DNA of 64,000 bases from an uncultured Lachnobacterium sp. (lineage in GTDB: Bacteria; Bacillota; Clostridia; Lachnospirales; Lachnospiraceae), in contig URDU01000010.1 in assembly GCA_900546625.1 (NCBI GenBank), positions 1 to 64,000 of the forward strand, read 5' to 3'. Of the stretch, positions 44,730 through 54,675 are shown piece by piece; position 1 is the stretch's first letter, and each line of letters starts with the position of its first letter. Position numbers and translations under genes: made by a program. Below the pieces are notes generated by a model. The model made no database searches. It saw only the letters and a list, made by a program, of their open reading frames with translations, and had not been told where the DNA came from.

Positions 44730-44932
44730 GCAAGCACCTCATTTTTCTTATACTTCTTCGAAAAATAGGCTCTAACCTCATCTGATGATAATGTTCCATT
44801 ATTAATTGCAGATTTTCTGCTTTTTTCTAATTTTATCGATTTATATAATCCCTCTAATACTTCAAACTCATCCTGCACATCATCTGATATATTCAGTAAA
44901 TCATTCATGACTATCTGTTTTGCTGTACTCAT
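44726..44932 (-). CDS. Type II antitoxin (partner of the truncated ParE/RelE toxin)
   Basis: 68 residues. MSTAKQIVMNDLLNISDDVQ, then YKSIKLEKSRKSAINNG and the basic end YFSKKYKKNE look like short antitoxins that sit before ParE/RelE toxins; the stop overlaps the toxin start (ATGA). I cannot name the subfamily. AGGAGG precedes the start. Remaining intact while the toxin is cut suggests that it still acts as antitoxin or repressor for relatives elsewhere. Confidence 0.65.
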   Translation of the reverse strand: MSTAKQIVMNDLLNISDDVQDEFEVLEGLYKSIKLEKSRKSAINNGTLSSDEVRAYFSKKYKKNEVLA

Positions 44933-45115
44933 ATCGCATGTCCTCCTTTATTCTGTTATTCAATCAGTAACTGTAACTATTATGCTACCCTAGTCTCATA
45001 TTTTTTTCATAATTTTAAAGGAAATTGATGTCATATTTATTATACTATTGATTCCATGTATATTGCAATAAAATGTTAATTGATGCTACTACAAATTTCT
45101 TATATATTAAAACAG

Positions 45116-45150
45116 AGACCATACAAGCTGTTTCGTAGCTCATATGGTCT
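45116..45150 (-). terminator. Terminator of the pilus operon
   Basis: AGACCATA (45143-45150 on the minus strand) pairs with TATGGTCT (45116-45123), followed by CTGTTTTAA. It lies 15 bp after the stop of the giant gene. Confidence 0.65.
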
Positions 45151-45164
45151 TTGCTATATAAATG

Positions 45165-48100
45165 CTAGTCGAGGTCTGCAAGACCTACACGCTGTATCTG
45201 GAAGGTCTTGTATGCCTCCGGTGTATTCTTTTTAACCTCCTGATTGTTCTGCATGACAGTGATGTTACTGCTTGCCACTGCGTATACCTTGATGGAATTC
45301 TGCCCTGCCGGCAGAGTCGCTAGAGGTACCTTAACCTTATAGGTCTTATTGTTTGCAAAGAAGGTTCTGTTATTTCCTGCTTCTGATGGTCCTAAAAGGT
45401 CAGCCTCTGAGCCATCATCATGCAGTGAATAAATCTGCCAGTCCTTCATCTCCTTCAGGTAGATTGTATTGCCATTGTCATCTATCTCCTTATCATGGTC
45501 ATCCTTGGTGCCCTCGATAAAAAAGCTCATATTGACTGTAGTATCCTTATCTACCTGATTACGAAGCATGTTGGTATCCTTAACGGTAAAATATACATCC
45601 TGTGTGGCAATATTGCCCTCATCATCTACATCCAGTCTAGCAGCATCAGGATTACCACTTTCTTTTTTTGCTTCCTCATCCTGCTGTATAGCAGTATCTA
45701 TTGTCGAGTAAATAGTACTGATATCTGCTGACTTAGGGTCGTAGCCCTCTTTTAATGAAATAGCAGGTGCATGCTCTACTACACTGTAGGCCGCAATCAT
45801 TGTATTGATGTACAGCTTTAACTCATCAACGGACTGTGTCAGCTTGGAATGTCCTACACCGGAGTATGTAACATTGCCCTTGGTGTAGATGTAGTAGTTA
45901 TTTCGCACATCCTTAGGTGAAGCATTGTAAACTGCCTGATCCGAAAGTGTGTACCAGACAACAATATCACTCTCGCCATCATTGTCACTGTCCTCATTAA
46001 AATCGAGCTGATAATACTGTCTATGAGTCTGAGCTATATTTATCTTATCAGGAATTTTAAACGGATATGTAGTAATCTGACCTGAATTCACCTTTTCAGC
46101 ATTTGTAGTCTTTCCCATGTCTCCATTATTCGGATATCCATATCCATATAGTCTGTAACCGCCATGACCTGTATCTTGATTTGAACTCAAATCACCATAC
46201 GCAAAGCCCTGGTTCTGTCGTACAATTGTTTTTTTATTTGATTTTGGCTTATATGCAATATCAGTATTATGTTCGTCGGCATATTTGACTGCATCTTCAT
46301 AATCAGTAGTTCCTTTTTCAAGGGTATTTCCCTTTTTTAAAGCAGAACTATGCAGTATACCATACCTATCCATTCCAACGACATCTCTTACAATAGTGTT
46401 AAAATCATAGCCCCAGGTGTTATTTCTTACTGTCTTGCCATCCCATTGATATTGATCTGTATACTTATTATTGCTAAGCGATGTAGTATCATGGGTAAAT
46501 AATACTGCTTTACCGGACTGGATAAATTCTTTTATCCTATCCACCTGTCCACTATCATTAAAAATCTCATAACAATCCGAGAATCCAATTACAAGCATAT
46601 CATAATCCTTGACCTCGTCTTTTTCACAAAGAGTCTTAAATTCCTTAGAATCTCCCGCCATAGTTTTAATGTCAAGTTCAAAATCTGTAACCTGCTTTAA
46701 CAACTTTGAAAACTCCGAGTCGGTCTTTGACTTTTGATCTTGCATATCAAATGTAGTAGCCCCTGCAAGGTAACTGCCGTTATTTCCTCTTGATGTATTA
46801 ATCTGCAAAATCTTAATATGCTGCTTTTGATTACTGTTGGCCTGCTTGTAGAAATATCCTCCTGTCACATCATAACGATATGGGTTCGTAGTCTGCGATG
46901 CCCTAAGCTGCCAGGGAATAACACCTACAAACTGTGTAGGCAGTTCATAAACCAGTTTATAGTTATATTTTCCGGCCTGAAGATTATAGTAATATTCTCC
47001 ATTTTTATCAATCTGCGGACTCACCAAAGTACCATCCCGGTAAATCTGTACATTGTTTCCGGCTATCTTTTCCTGTGTAGGTGAAAACTTACCATCCGCA
47101 TTTGAATCAAGATAAAAGCCTATATCAAAAGAAGCATTGGCATCTGCTCCACCCCGGTTATTAATATTAAACTCAAGTACTATGTGATTATCTTCAAGCT
47201 TTACATAATCCTTGTCTTCCTCTTTCTTCTGCTCCTTGACCTTTATCTGCGGTTTTTCAGCAGTGAGGTTAGTATATAGGTCCTTTGACAGGCTGTTATT
47301 TGACTTTGTTTTTATTAAATGATCATTTGATGTATTAGCTTCCATAAAGCCATATATATTCGAGCAATTGTCTATATAATAGTCATTTACTTCTTCAATA
47401 TTAGTATCATACTTATAAAAGTCTTTGTCTACCACAATAGGATAGCCCGCTTTCAAATAATTGTTTAAAGCCTCTACTTTCTCGGTTGTAATATCATTTC
47501 CTGAGCCCCTGTATGTATTTACCGCCTGTACATATTTCTCATTATCATTTGGATTAGGTAATTCTGTTTTTAGACCCAATCCATTATCATATTTATCCAA
47601 ATAATCACTGTCCAATAACCCCGCATGTCCATGGCTACGTGTATCTCCGTTCTGATTAGTTATAGGTTTTGGATTTATAACTACAATATCACCAACATTA
47701 GAATATATAAGTCCATTCATGGAAGAATCATTATATACACTTATATCAGCTCCATTTTTATCCTTACCCCAATTCAAATTATGCCAGCACAGCCCCATAT
47801 ATATCATGTCGTAATTGTTCAAATCCTCAATTTGGCCTATAAACTCTGAGCTGTTGACACAGGTGATATTTATCTTGTCATCAGCCGGGCAGTTAGCGCC
47901 AAGCCATTCCTTAAGATTACTTTTCAGCTTATTGATACATTGATCGACGCTTCCTGTATTCATGCCGGGCTCTATATCAAGGATATTAAGCTCATCCACC
48001 GGTTTTGCGACATCCCTCTTATCAGAATACGATATAATATAGCTTAGAACTATCTCCTTTGAAATCTTCTTGTCATAGTATTCATATTTTTGCTCTCCAA

Positions 48101-50171
48101 GAGTACTATTTTCATTTTTCCTGCTTGTATTCTCTGAGTTGATGTACTCTGCTATCTCGCCAAAATTCTCCTTTTTAGCAGCATCGACAAATTGAGTTTC
48201 ATCATCATTTTTAATAAACGCAGAAGCAAAATCATCTCTTAAAACAAACGGCACATCCTTATCAGGATTATAATTTCGTGGAATAACATATTCGTTGCCA
48301 ACCACATAGCCATGTGTATGAGTATTACTGTCAACTTTATTATACTTTATGGCATTTCTATCATCCCAGTTAATAAAATTTTCATCAGAGTCCTCTGTAA
48401 ATTTCAAGGAACTGAAATTGCTACAGCTCAAAAGACCTGCAAGCTTTTTAATCTTGCTGGAGTAGTCTGGACCTGAAGCAGGCCACACAATACCATTATC
48501 CACTATAACAGGCATCATGATACCACTCTGGTGCACACGTTTTACTATCTGCTTTACCTTGTCCCATGTAATGTCATTATCGACTGTATATTTTGCAGCA
48601 TCGTCTCCTAAATCATTTGAAAGGACGGACTTTGAGCCGGAAAGATAGAGTAAATCAATTGTTGACACATCTATCTGCTCAAGCTCCTTTGGTGTGACCG
48701 TTTTTACCTTGAAGGTCATATTGGCAGTCTTATCATCATCGCCTGTCTTGCCCTCCTGGTTAAATACACCGTTTCTAAACCAGTTATTGTTCTTAAAACC
48801 ACCCTTATAATATATGCGTGTGGTATTTACAGGATAATCCAGCGAGCTGTTTTTATCAGCCTCCATGATATAGTCACCATTTCCCTTACCCACATAGGTG
48901 TATGTCTGGCTGTCCTTAACTATATCAAAATATCCGTCTGTGTCATGTAGAATTATTTTCTCGTTTGCATCATTTGAGCCGGCGGTTGATGTATCACCTG
49001 TATTTATCTTCTCATACGGATTTTGAGTATCAAGCACTGCTCCATACTCGCCGGTCTCATCATAATTAAACTCGATAGGTACCTGAGTGTCCACCTCATA
49101 GTAGGTCTCGTCATCAGTGATTTTATCTGCAGGCACATACTCCATCTCAACCGTATAGTATGTATACTTCTCATAATCCGGCTTATTTGTATCAGGCAGA
49201 GCTGCCATTTGGTCTGCTCTTGCAACAAATTTATATGGTGATGTGGTATCCGAATTGTCAGTCCTGTAAATATATGCCTTTGGATCATATTTGGCTATGC
49301 TTTGCATGCCCTCAGCAGAAACAATGGCATATGCGCTCTTTATAGAATAAACCACATGCTTCTCAACGGTATCGTCACCTGTTTCTGTATCTGTCGTATT
49401 ATCTGTGCTGCTGTCTGTATTTCCATCAGCTTTCTGTGAATTATCAGAAGGCACAAGATACTGTTTGTTTGTCATGCCATCCGGCAGCTTGACAGCCGAA
49501 AATGCAACACTATAGTAGCCTCTTTTTCCTGTATCCACAGATCCAGAGCCATCTTCTGTCTCATCCTCGCCCTGCATGAAAACATAATGGTCAACATTCT
49601 GTCTGTAATGACCTGTAGGCAGTCCCTCTTCATTTACAGCAAGCTGGTAGTCGGTATTGAACTTATAATCTCCCTCCGCCTGCTCTGTCATCTTATAACC
49701 GGTGGTACCCTTGTTTATTCTGTCCATGTCTACAAGGGCAAGCTCACTCCAGTCATCGCCCAGACTGACATAGCTCTCCTCATACGGCTCATAATACAGA
49801 GGCTTTGTGTTATCCTTTTTCTCGGTAGTAATAGGTGCAAGCTTTGTTTTCAGACCTTCCATATAGGCAGACCTGTTTTTTACACCGGCACCATCTTTAT
49901 CAGACATCTTTGACAGTGTTCCAAACCAATCGTCAGGCTCCTGACCGTCGATCAGATAGCCAATGGATGCCATTTTCTTGTCAGGCACCACCTCCACTAT
50001 ATTGAAGGGCTTGTCCTTGCCATGTGAGCTGACTATATCCGATATTCCATTGAACGCTACATTTGCATCGACCTTTGTAAGGCTGTCATTCAGCACAAAA
50101 GCTGCCACAACGAGACATCCTGTAAGTGTGAGCGATATTGGAACCACTATTTTTTTTCTTAATTTGCTCAT
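45165..50171 (-). CDS. Giant exported protein (DUF5057-like), last gene of the pilus operon
   Basis: 1668 residues. An N-terminal membrane segment (IVVPISLTLTGCLVVAAFVL) acts as signal peptide or anchor. The opening PFNIVEVVPDKKMASIGYLI is the pattern of DUF5057 proteins of Lachnospiraceae. The rest is acidic, rich in N, D, G and T, with several domains that mention no known catalytic motif I can see; stretches such as DMLVIGFSDCYEIFNDSGQV and GKAVLFTHDTTSLSN resemble a Rossmann/glutamine-amidotransferase-like fold. There is no LPXTG or other C-terminal anchor. Its place after four minor pilins suggests a pilus-tip or pilus-secreted adhesin; that is inference. Confidence 0.72.
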   Translation of the reverse strand: MSKLRKKIVVPISLTLTGCLVVAAFVLNDSLTKVDANVAFNGISDIVSSHGKDKPFNIVEVVPDKKMASIGYLIDGQEPDDWFGTLSKMSDKDGAGVKNRSAYMEGLKTKLAPITTEKKDNTKPLYYEPYEESYVSLGDDWSELALVDMDRINKGTTGYKMTEQAEGDYKFNTDYQLAVNEEGLPTGHYRQNVDHYVFMQGEDETEDGSGSVDTGKRGYYSVAFSAVKLPDGMTNKQYLVPSDNSQKADGNTDSSTDNTTDTETGDDTVEKHVVYSIKSAYAIVSAEGMQSIAKYDPKAYIYRTDNSDTTSPYKFVARADQMAALPDTNKPDYEKYTYYTVEMEYVPADKITDDETYYEVDTQVPIEFNYDETGEYGAVLDTQNPYEKINTGDTSTAGSNDANEKIILHDTDGYFDIVKDSQTYTYVGKGNGDYIMEADKNSSLDYPVNTTRIYYKGGFKNNNWFRNGVFNQEGKTGDDDKTANMTFKVKTVTPKELEQIDVSTIDLLYLSGSKSVLSNDLGDDAAKYTVDNDITWDKVKQIVKRVHQSGIMMPVIVDNGIVWPASGPDYSSKIKKLAGLLSCSNFSSLKFTEDSDENFINWDDRNAIKYNKVDSNTHTHGYVVGNEYVIPRNYNPDKDVPFVLRDDFASAFIKNDDETQFVDAAKKENFGEIAEYINSENTSRKNENSTLGEQKYEYYDKKISKEIVLSYIISYSDKRDVAKPVDELNILDIEPGMNTGSVDQCINKLKSNLKEWLGANCPADDKINITCVNSSEFIGQIEDLNNYDMIYMGLCWHNLNWGKDKNGADISVYNDSSMNGLIYSNVGDIVVINPKPITNQNGDTRSHGHAGLLDSDYLDKYDNGLGLKTELPNPNDNEKYVQAVNTYRGSGNDITTEKVEALNNYLKAGYPIVVDKDFYKYDTNIEEVNDYYIDNCSNIYGFMEANTSNDHLIKTKSNNSLSKDLYTNLTAEKPQIKVKEQKKEEDKDYVKLEDNHIVLEFNINNRGGADANASFDIGFYLDSNADGKFSPTQEKIAGNNVQIYRDGTLVSPQIDKNGEYYYNLQAGKYNYKLVYELPTQFVGVIPWQLRASQTTNPYRYDVTGGYFYKQANSNQKQHIKILQINTSRGNNGSYLAGATTFDMQDQKSKTDSEFSKLLKQVTDFELDIKTMAGDSKEFKTLCEKDEVKDYDMLVIGFSDCYEIFNDSGQVDRIKEFIQSGKAVLFTHDTTSLSNNKYTDQYQWDGKTVRNNTWGYDFNTIVRDVVGMDRYGILHSSALKKGNTLEKGTTDYEDAVKYADEHNTDIAYKPKSNKKTIVRQNQGFAYGDLSSNQDTGHGGYRLYGYGYPNNGDMGKTTNAEKVNSGQITTYPFKIPDKINIAQTHRQYYQLDFNEDSDNDGESDIVVWYTLSDQAVYNASPKDVRNNYYIYTKGNVTYSGVGHSKLTQSVDELKLYINTMIAAYSVVEHAPAISLKEGYDPKSADISTIYSTIDTAIQQDEEAKKESGNPDAARLDVDDEGNIATQDVYFTVKDTNMLRNQVDKDTTVNMSFFIEGTKDDHDKEIDDNGNTIYLKEMKDWQIYSLHDDGSEADLLGPSEAGNNRTFFANNKTYKVKVPLATLPAGQNSIKVYAVASSNITVMQNNQEVKKNTPEAYKTFQIQRVGLADLD

Positions 50172-50207
50172 TGCGATTGCTCCTTTTGTAAAAAACTACT
50201 CTGTTTC

Positions 50208-51683
50208 TTAATATGTATAAAACGTAATTGTATTTGACTTAAACTCCGGCATATCCTCAAGTCCAAGCCAGACGCTGATATTTAATTTCTCTCCGGTAAG
50301 GAAATCATTTCCGAGAGTGATATGCATTTCTTTATTATAACCTAAAATATAATAATTAAGATAGTTCTTATATTTAGGATCATCTGGCTTACCTTGTGCT
50401 CCTGTTTCTCCGGCAATCTCATTTGAACTAAACTTAAATATTCCATCAGGCTCACCATTGCCCTCCGGTCCATAAATCAGCTTGCCATCATCGCCCATTC
50501 TAAAGGATATATCTCCCTTGTGCTCGGTTGCACCTGTTGAGCTGACACTTTCCACCTCCATATGCCATACAAAATCCTTAACCTGATATTTACCATTTAA
50601 TGAAGAATTTTTTAACTCCCATTCATCAATAAACAATTGATGCGTCTGTCCTAAATTGAAATGCTTATCTGCATCACAATGCAGAATATTGATTGGATGT
50701 GCTACGTTTACAGTTACCTTTGCCGTCAATGACGTATCGTCTTTGGATGTTACTGTGATAACAAATTGATCTGTAGTTTCATTATCCATAAGTTCTACAT
50801 TATATACATCACCATTAGCATTAAAGTTTCCACCATTTTTTGTTCCGGAATGATCCCACGTTACATTTTTTGAATCATACTTTCCACCCAGAATCTTATC
50901 AGTAAACTCTAATTTATTCTGATTTTTCTTCATTTCATAGTATACTGTTCCGTTGGTTACATCCTTGCCTTTGTAATATATCCTTATTCCTTCAGGCTCT
51001 GCCGGTGCCACATACTCCACATCTGCTCCTGTCGGCGCCTTATTACGCATAGTGAAGTTCTGCTTTGATGTATACTTCTTGTCTCCTGCCTTAAAGTCCA
51101 CAACAAGTCCGACAGAGTTCTTGCTTTCTGCCTCGCTTAAATCAGGGGTAAAGCCTGTGACATTTTCTGCCATAAGAGATTCCTTACCCTGACCATCTGC
51201 CTTCACCACACCTGTTGCAGGATCCAGTGTATCCTTTCGCAGATAGATTTTGTGCTCTGATGGTCTGTATATGATATTGTATGTACAATCCTTGTTGTAG
51301 ATAATCAGCTTGCTGTCGGATGAGGTTTCCTCAGATGACGTTTCTTCTGCCTGTCCCTCTTCTGCTGATGCAGTTGCAACATAACCGGCCTCAGGGTTTG
51401 CTGATGCCACCTCCACCGGTGCTGCCACCGTAGCAGGCTCATACTTGACCCCCTTTTGCGCATCAATTATCAGGTCTCCAATCTGATTCATGGTCAGCTG
51501 TGCCTCATACTGTAAATCTACGTCCTTTGAAGCATACTTATACTGCTTCGTGCTTGTACCGATAAAGCCAGCAACAGCCAGTCCGAGTATTCCCATTATC
51601 GCCATGACAATGACAAGCTCAACAAGTGTAAAGCCACTGTTTTTCCTATTATTTGATTTGTTCATGCGCCTTAAAAGTTTCAT
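50208..51683 (-). CDS. Prepilin-like protein, PilW/GspJ type
   Basis: 491 residues. The leader MKLLRRMNKSNNRKNSG ends at G, followed by FTLVELVIVMAIMGILGL, the class III prepilin cleavage and N-methylation site (F1, E5). The rest is a large secreted region with a proline/alanine/glutamate-rich stretch and beta-rich repeats (YKGKDVTNGTVYYEMKKNQN). Larger than usual PilW (200-300). It lies 36 bp before the giant gene and is part of the same operon. Confidence 0.85.
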   Translation of the reverse strand: MKLLRRMNKSNNRKNSGFTLVELVIVMAIMGILGLAVAGFIGTSTKQYKYASKDVDLQYEAQLTMNQIGDLIIDAQKGVKYEPATVAAPVEVASANPEAGYVATASAEEGQAEETSSEETSSDSKLIIYNKDCTYNIIYRPSEHKIYLRKDTLDPATGVVKADGQGKESLMAENVTGFTPDLSEAESKNSVGLVVDFKAGDKKYTSKQNFTMRNKAPTGADVEYVAPAEPEGIRIYYKGKDVTNGTVYYEMKKNQNKLEFTDKILGGKYDSKNVTWDHSGTKNGGNFNANGDVYNVELMDNETTDQFVITVTSKDDTSLTAKVTVNVAHPINILHCDADKHFNLGQTHQLFIDEWELKNSSLNGKYQVKDFVWHMEVESVSSTGATEHKGDISFRMGDDGKLIYGPEGNGEPDGIFKFSSNEIAGETGAQGKPDDPKYKNYLNYYILGYNKEMHITLGNDFLTGEKLNISVWLGLEDMPEFKSNTITFYTY

Positions 51684-51767
51684 GGTTCATCTTCCTCTCC
51701 GATTTCATCATACAACCTTATAACAGCCTTGCGTCAAAATAAAATATTAAGCATTAAACTATGTAAA

Positions 51768-52277
51768 TTACTCACATACCACCTTGCCGGTTTCCTTGTA
51801 TATCGTGATAACCTTCTCTGTGCTGTTTTTTTGAATCCAGATACGGCTGCAACACTTGCCATTGGCATCAGGCTTTTGTGCACCTGAGCTTCTGTCAAAC
51901 TGAAGCACTATACTGCCTGAGCTGTTCAATTGTGTCTTGTCGCTATAATCATCCTTCATGGAATAGTATACATCAATCCTGCTCTTTCCGATTTTGCTTG
52001 GATCAGATACCACGCCATTTATAGTCGTCTTATAATAGTAGGCACCATCTGATGCATTCTTGTATATCTCAAGAACTGCGCTGTCCTTTCCCATAGTGGT
52101 GACCCTTGTTTTATTAATTATCGATTCGATATTTCTGGCACACTGCTTCACCTCAACACCCATGACCGAGCGAATGGATATGGTTGCCGCACCTATGAGT
52201 ACGACAGATATCGCTATCACTACTATAAGCTCTACCAGAGAGAAACCGCCATTATTCTTTTTTTCTGTTACAGACAT
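51768..52277 (-). CDS. Prepilin-like protein, GspH/FimT type
   Basis: 169 residues from the ATG of MSVTEKKNNGG; GGGAGG is 7 bases before it. The leader is cleaved after GG, followed by FSLVELIVVIAISVVLIGAA (F1, E5). The globular part ends in two cysteines around DANGKCCSRIWIQKN and a final GKVVCE, which might form disulfides. The gene lies between the two larger minor pilins. Confidence 0.85.
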   Translation of the reverse strand: MSVTEKKNNGGFSLVELIVVIAISVVLIGAATISIRSVMGVEVKQCARNIESIINKTRVTTMGKDSAVLEIYKNASDGAYYYKTTINGVVSDPSKIGKSRIDVYYSMKDDYSDKTQLNSSGSIVLQFDRSSGAQKPDANGKCCSRIWIQKNSTEKVITIYKETGKVVCE

Positions 52278-52351
52278 ATTGGATTCCTCCCTTGTATATA
52301 TCGTCAAAATATGTCAAATATAAATATTTGCAGCTTAAAAGCCGATTATTT

Positions 52352-54673
52352 CTACTCCTTGGTCCAGTTCTGGTATGTAATGAGCGTAGCATAATCTATT
52401 TTTGTATCTGCCTCTTTCTTATTTGAAAAAGAAGAAACATTACCCAGATAGTTGGCACCATCCATAAACACATCATACAGATGCAGTGCATCGTCTGCAT
52501 CACTTACCTTTTCAAGAAGTAATGCCTTAAATACCTCCTGGGTTCCATTATCAATCTCGCACTGGTCTTTTTTTACAATTATCCTGCCCTTTGCAACTAT
52601 GGTACCTGTAAAATCAGCCTCCAGTGTCACATCTCCAGTGGCAACAATTATGTCCACATTGTGTGATTTGTCATTTGCATCATAGGTGTAGTTGCCGTTT
52701 TTGACAATTGCCTGGTATTTTTTTCCCTGATACTCGGTCTCAAATACCTGCTTGCTACCGGAATTTGGCACCATGCTATGCAAATTGGTATTGTTAACTA
52801 TATTTGCAAAAAGCGAAACACTTGCTGCATTTGCCGGTAAATCCGCATAATTCGTCAAAAGCTTTGAGTTTAGTGCGGTATATGTGTGCTGTAGGGCATC
52901 TGACTGTGCATCCATGTCCACACCATCAGCTATGCCCTTCAAAAGGCTTAAATTGCTGCCATCGTAGATGCTGTAATTGCCGGCAGTATAGATGCTTGCA
53001 GCCTCATTTACCTGTATACTGTCAGTATAGAACTTAGTGTATCTATTGAGCTTGTCACTGTCTGCACCAAAGTAATCACTGTAATACTCCGCTGCCTTAT
53101 TTGTCGGCAGATTGACATAATAGTATACAAGTCCATCATCCTTATTATCAGTAGAAGGGACAAAAACCTTCTTTATACAGTTGTCGATTGTCTTTTTCTC
53201 CGGCAGATATGCCGAGAGAGCCTTGCCTGTCTTTGTGCTGACCACATTGGCATTAACTTCAGTATACTTTGTCTGATCCTGTCCGGTTGCCGTAATATCC
53301 TTGTACTCCTTATAGGAGAGTGGATTCTTGTTGTAAAGCGATTTGGCATCCGCACCATCTCCACTCGTGCCTATACACTCAGGCGGCACAAGGTATGCTA
53401 TCTGGTCACCCTTTACAGAGATTGACTCACCCATAGCCACATTGCTGTTTTCTGTACCCACACCACTTGAGTTTACAATAGCCTGGGTATTGATATATGC
53501 GGTTCCTGCCAACATAAGCTCCCTGATATTTGACATATCAAGCGATGCCTCCCTGCCGTTTATGATAATAGCAGAGCTATCACCTGCGACAGGATTTTCC
53601 TTGTTAGCGCCTCCATTACCGAAGCCGACGTACTTTGCATTGTTATTCTTATTATTCTTGCCAAGTGTGACATTTGAGCCTGTCCCCTTTAAGGTCATGT
53701 CATCTGCCACATATGTCATGCCATCCAGCTTGACTGTTGCACCATTTACATTTATGTTGCTTGTCCACAGCTGACACTGTGAATCAACAGAAAGTGTACT
53801 GTTATTGTGTACACCCGCCATGTTCTTTTTTATTGTAGCAGTATCTTTTCCGGCAAAGTCTCCCACCTCTATATCGCCCTCTGCAATCATATAGCTGGTA
53901 TCCTTTACATCAAGTGTGGCATTGTTTGGAATAATAACACTTGTAGTGGAAGTTCCTGTATCCGCCGCATTTTCACAGCCGGCATAGAGATTACCGGATA
54001 GATTCACTTTATTAATTCCTGATGTAATTTCCAGTCCTTCATTTCCCACAAGAGAATATGTAAAAAGCTCCGGAACTCCTCCCGATGCTGTAAAGCTCAT
54101 GGATGGAACTCCCAGAGAAATATCTGTCTCTATTATTGATTTAAATCCTTTTTCATCGGTATACTCTACCCTTAGTCCATTCAGCACGACACGGTTTTGG
54201 TACACCTTGAGCTGTCCATTACCGTTTACATCGGCATTGGTCGATTTGATAATAGCACGTGGCTGATTGTCTTTTTTCTCAAGAAGCTTCGGGTCTACAT
54301 ATTGTATGAGCTTTCCCATATTAAACGTCATACCGGTGCTGTCATACTCAAGGCTTCCCTTTAAGCTCTTTAAATACTCCTGCGCAAAGTTGCTCTGTCT
54401 GCCGGCCTCATTTATGCTGCTGTCAGAGTAATTTTCCATAACCTTGGTATAGCCTGCTGAGTAAGCCTTTGAAATATCACTCTGCAGACCGGTGCATATC
54501 TGATCCAGCACACCCTCTGCCGAGTAAAAGTTGTCTGTATTTTTTTCGTCCGTCACCTTCATCTGGAGGTTCATAAGCGCTATCCACAGCACAGTCACAG
54601 CTAAAACAGCCACTATAGCCATTGCAACTACAACCATCACAAAGGATGCACCACGGTTATCGTTACGCTTCAT
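52352..54673 (-). CDS. PilX-like protein with beta-solenoid passenger
   Basis: 773 residues. The N-terminus MKRNDNRGASFVMVVVAMAI has the position of a prepilin leader, but the residue five places after G is M, not E, so it is PilX-like and may lack normal methylation/assembly. The long passenger has repeats such as ATIKKNMAGVHNNSTLSVDS, GATVKLDGMTYVADDMTLKG and later NVDIIVATGDVTLEADFTGT, a pattern of parallel beta-helix or adhesin folds. It overlaps nearly (2 bp gap) the next upstream gene. Function unknown beyond pilus location. Confidence 0.78.
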   Translation of the reverse strand: MKRNDNRGASFVMVVVAMAIVAVLAVTVLWIALMNLQMKVTDEKNTDNFYSAEGVLDQICTGLQSDISKAYSAGYTKVMENYSDSSINEAGRQSNFAQEYLKSLKGSLEYDSTGMTFNMGKLIQYVDPKLLEKKDNQPRAIIKSTNADVNGNGQLKVYQNRVVLNGLRVEYTDEKGFKSIIETDISLGVPSMSFTASGGVPELFTYSLVGNEGLEITSGINKVNLSGNLYAGCENAADTGTSTTSVIIPNNATLDVKDTSYMIAEGDIEVGDFAGKDTATIKKNMAGVHNNSTLSVDSQCQLWTSNINVNGATVKLDGMTYVADDMTLKGTGSNVTLGKNNKNNNAKYVGFGNGGANKENPVAGDSSAIIINGREASLDMSNIRELMLAGTAYINTQAIVNSSGVGTENSNVAMGESISVKGDQIAYLVPPECIGTSGDGADAKSLYNKNPLSYKEYKDITATGQDQTKYTEVNANVVSTKTGKALSAYLPEKKTIDNCIKKVFVPSTDNKDDGLVYYYVNLPTNKAAEYYSDYFGADSDKLNRYTKFYTDSIQVNEAASIYTAGNYSIYDGSNLSLLKGIADGVDMDAQSDALQHTYTALNSKLLTNYADLPANAASVSLFANIVNNTNLHSMVPNSGSKQVFETEYQGKKYQAIVKNGNYTYDANDKSHNVDIIVATGDVTLEADFTGTIVAKGRIIVKKDQCEIDNGTQEVFKALLLEKVSDADDALHLYDVFMDGANYLGNVSSFSNKKEADTKIDYATLITYQNWTKE

Positions 54674-54675
54674 AA

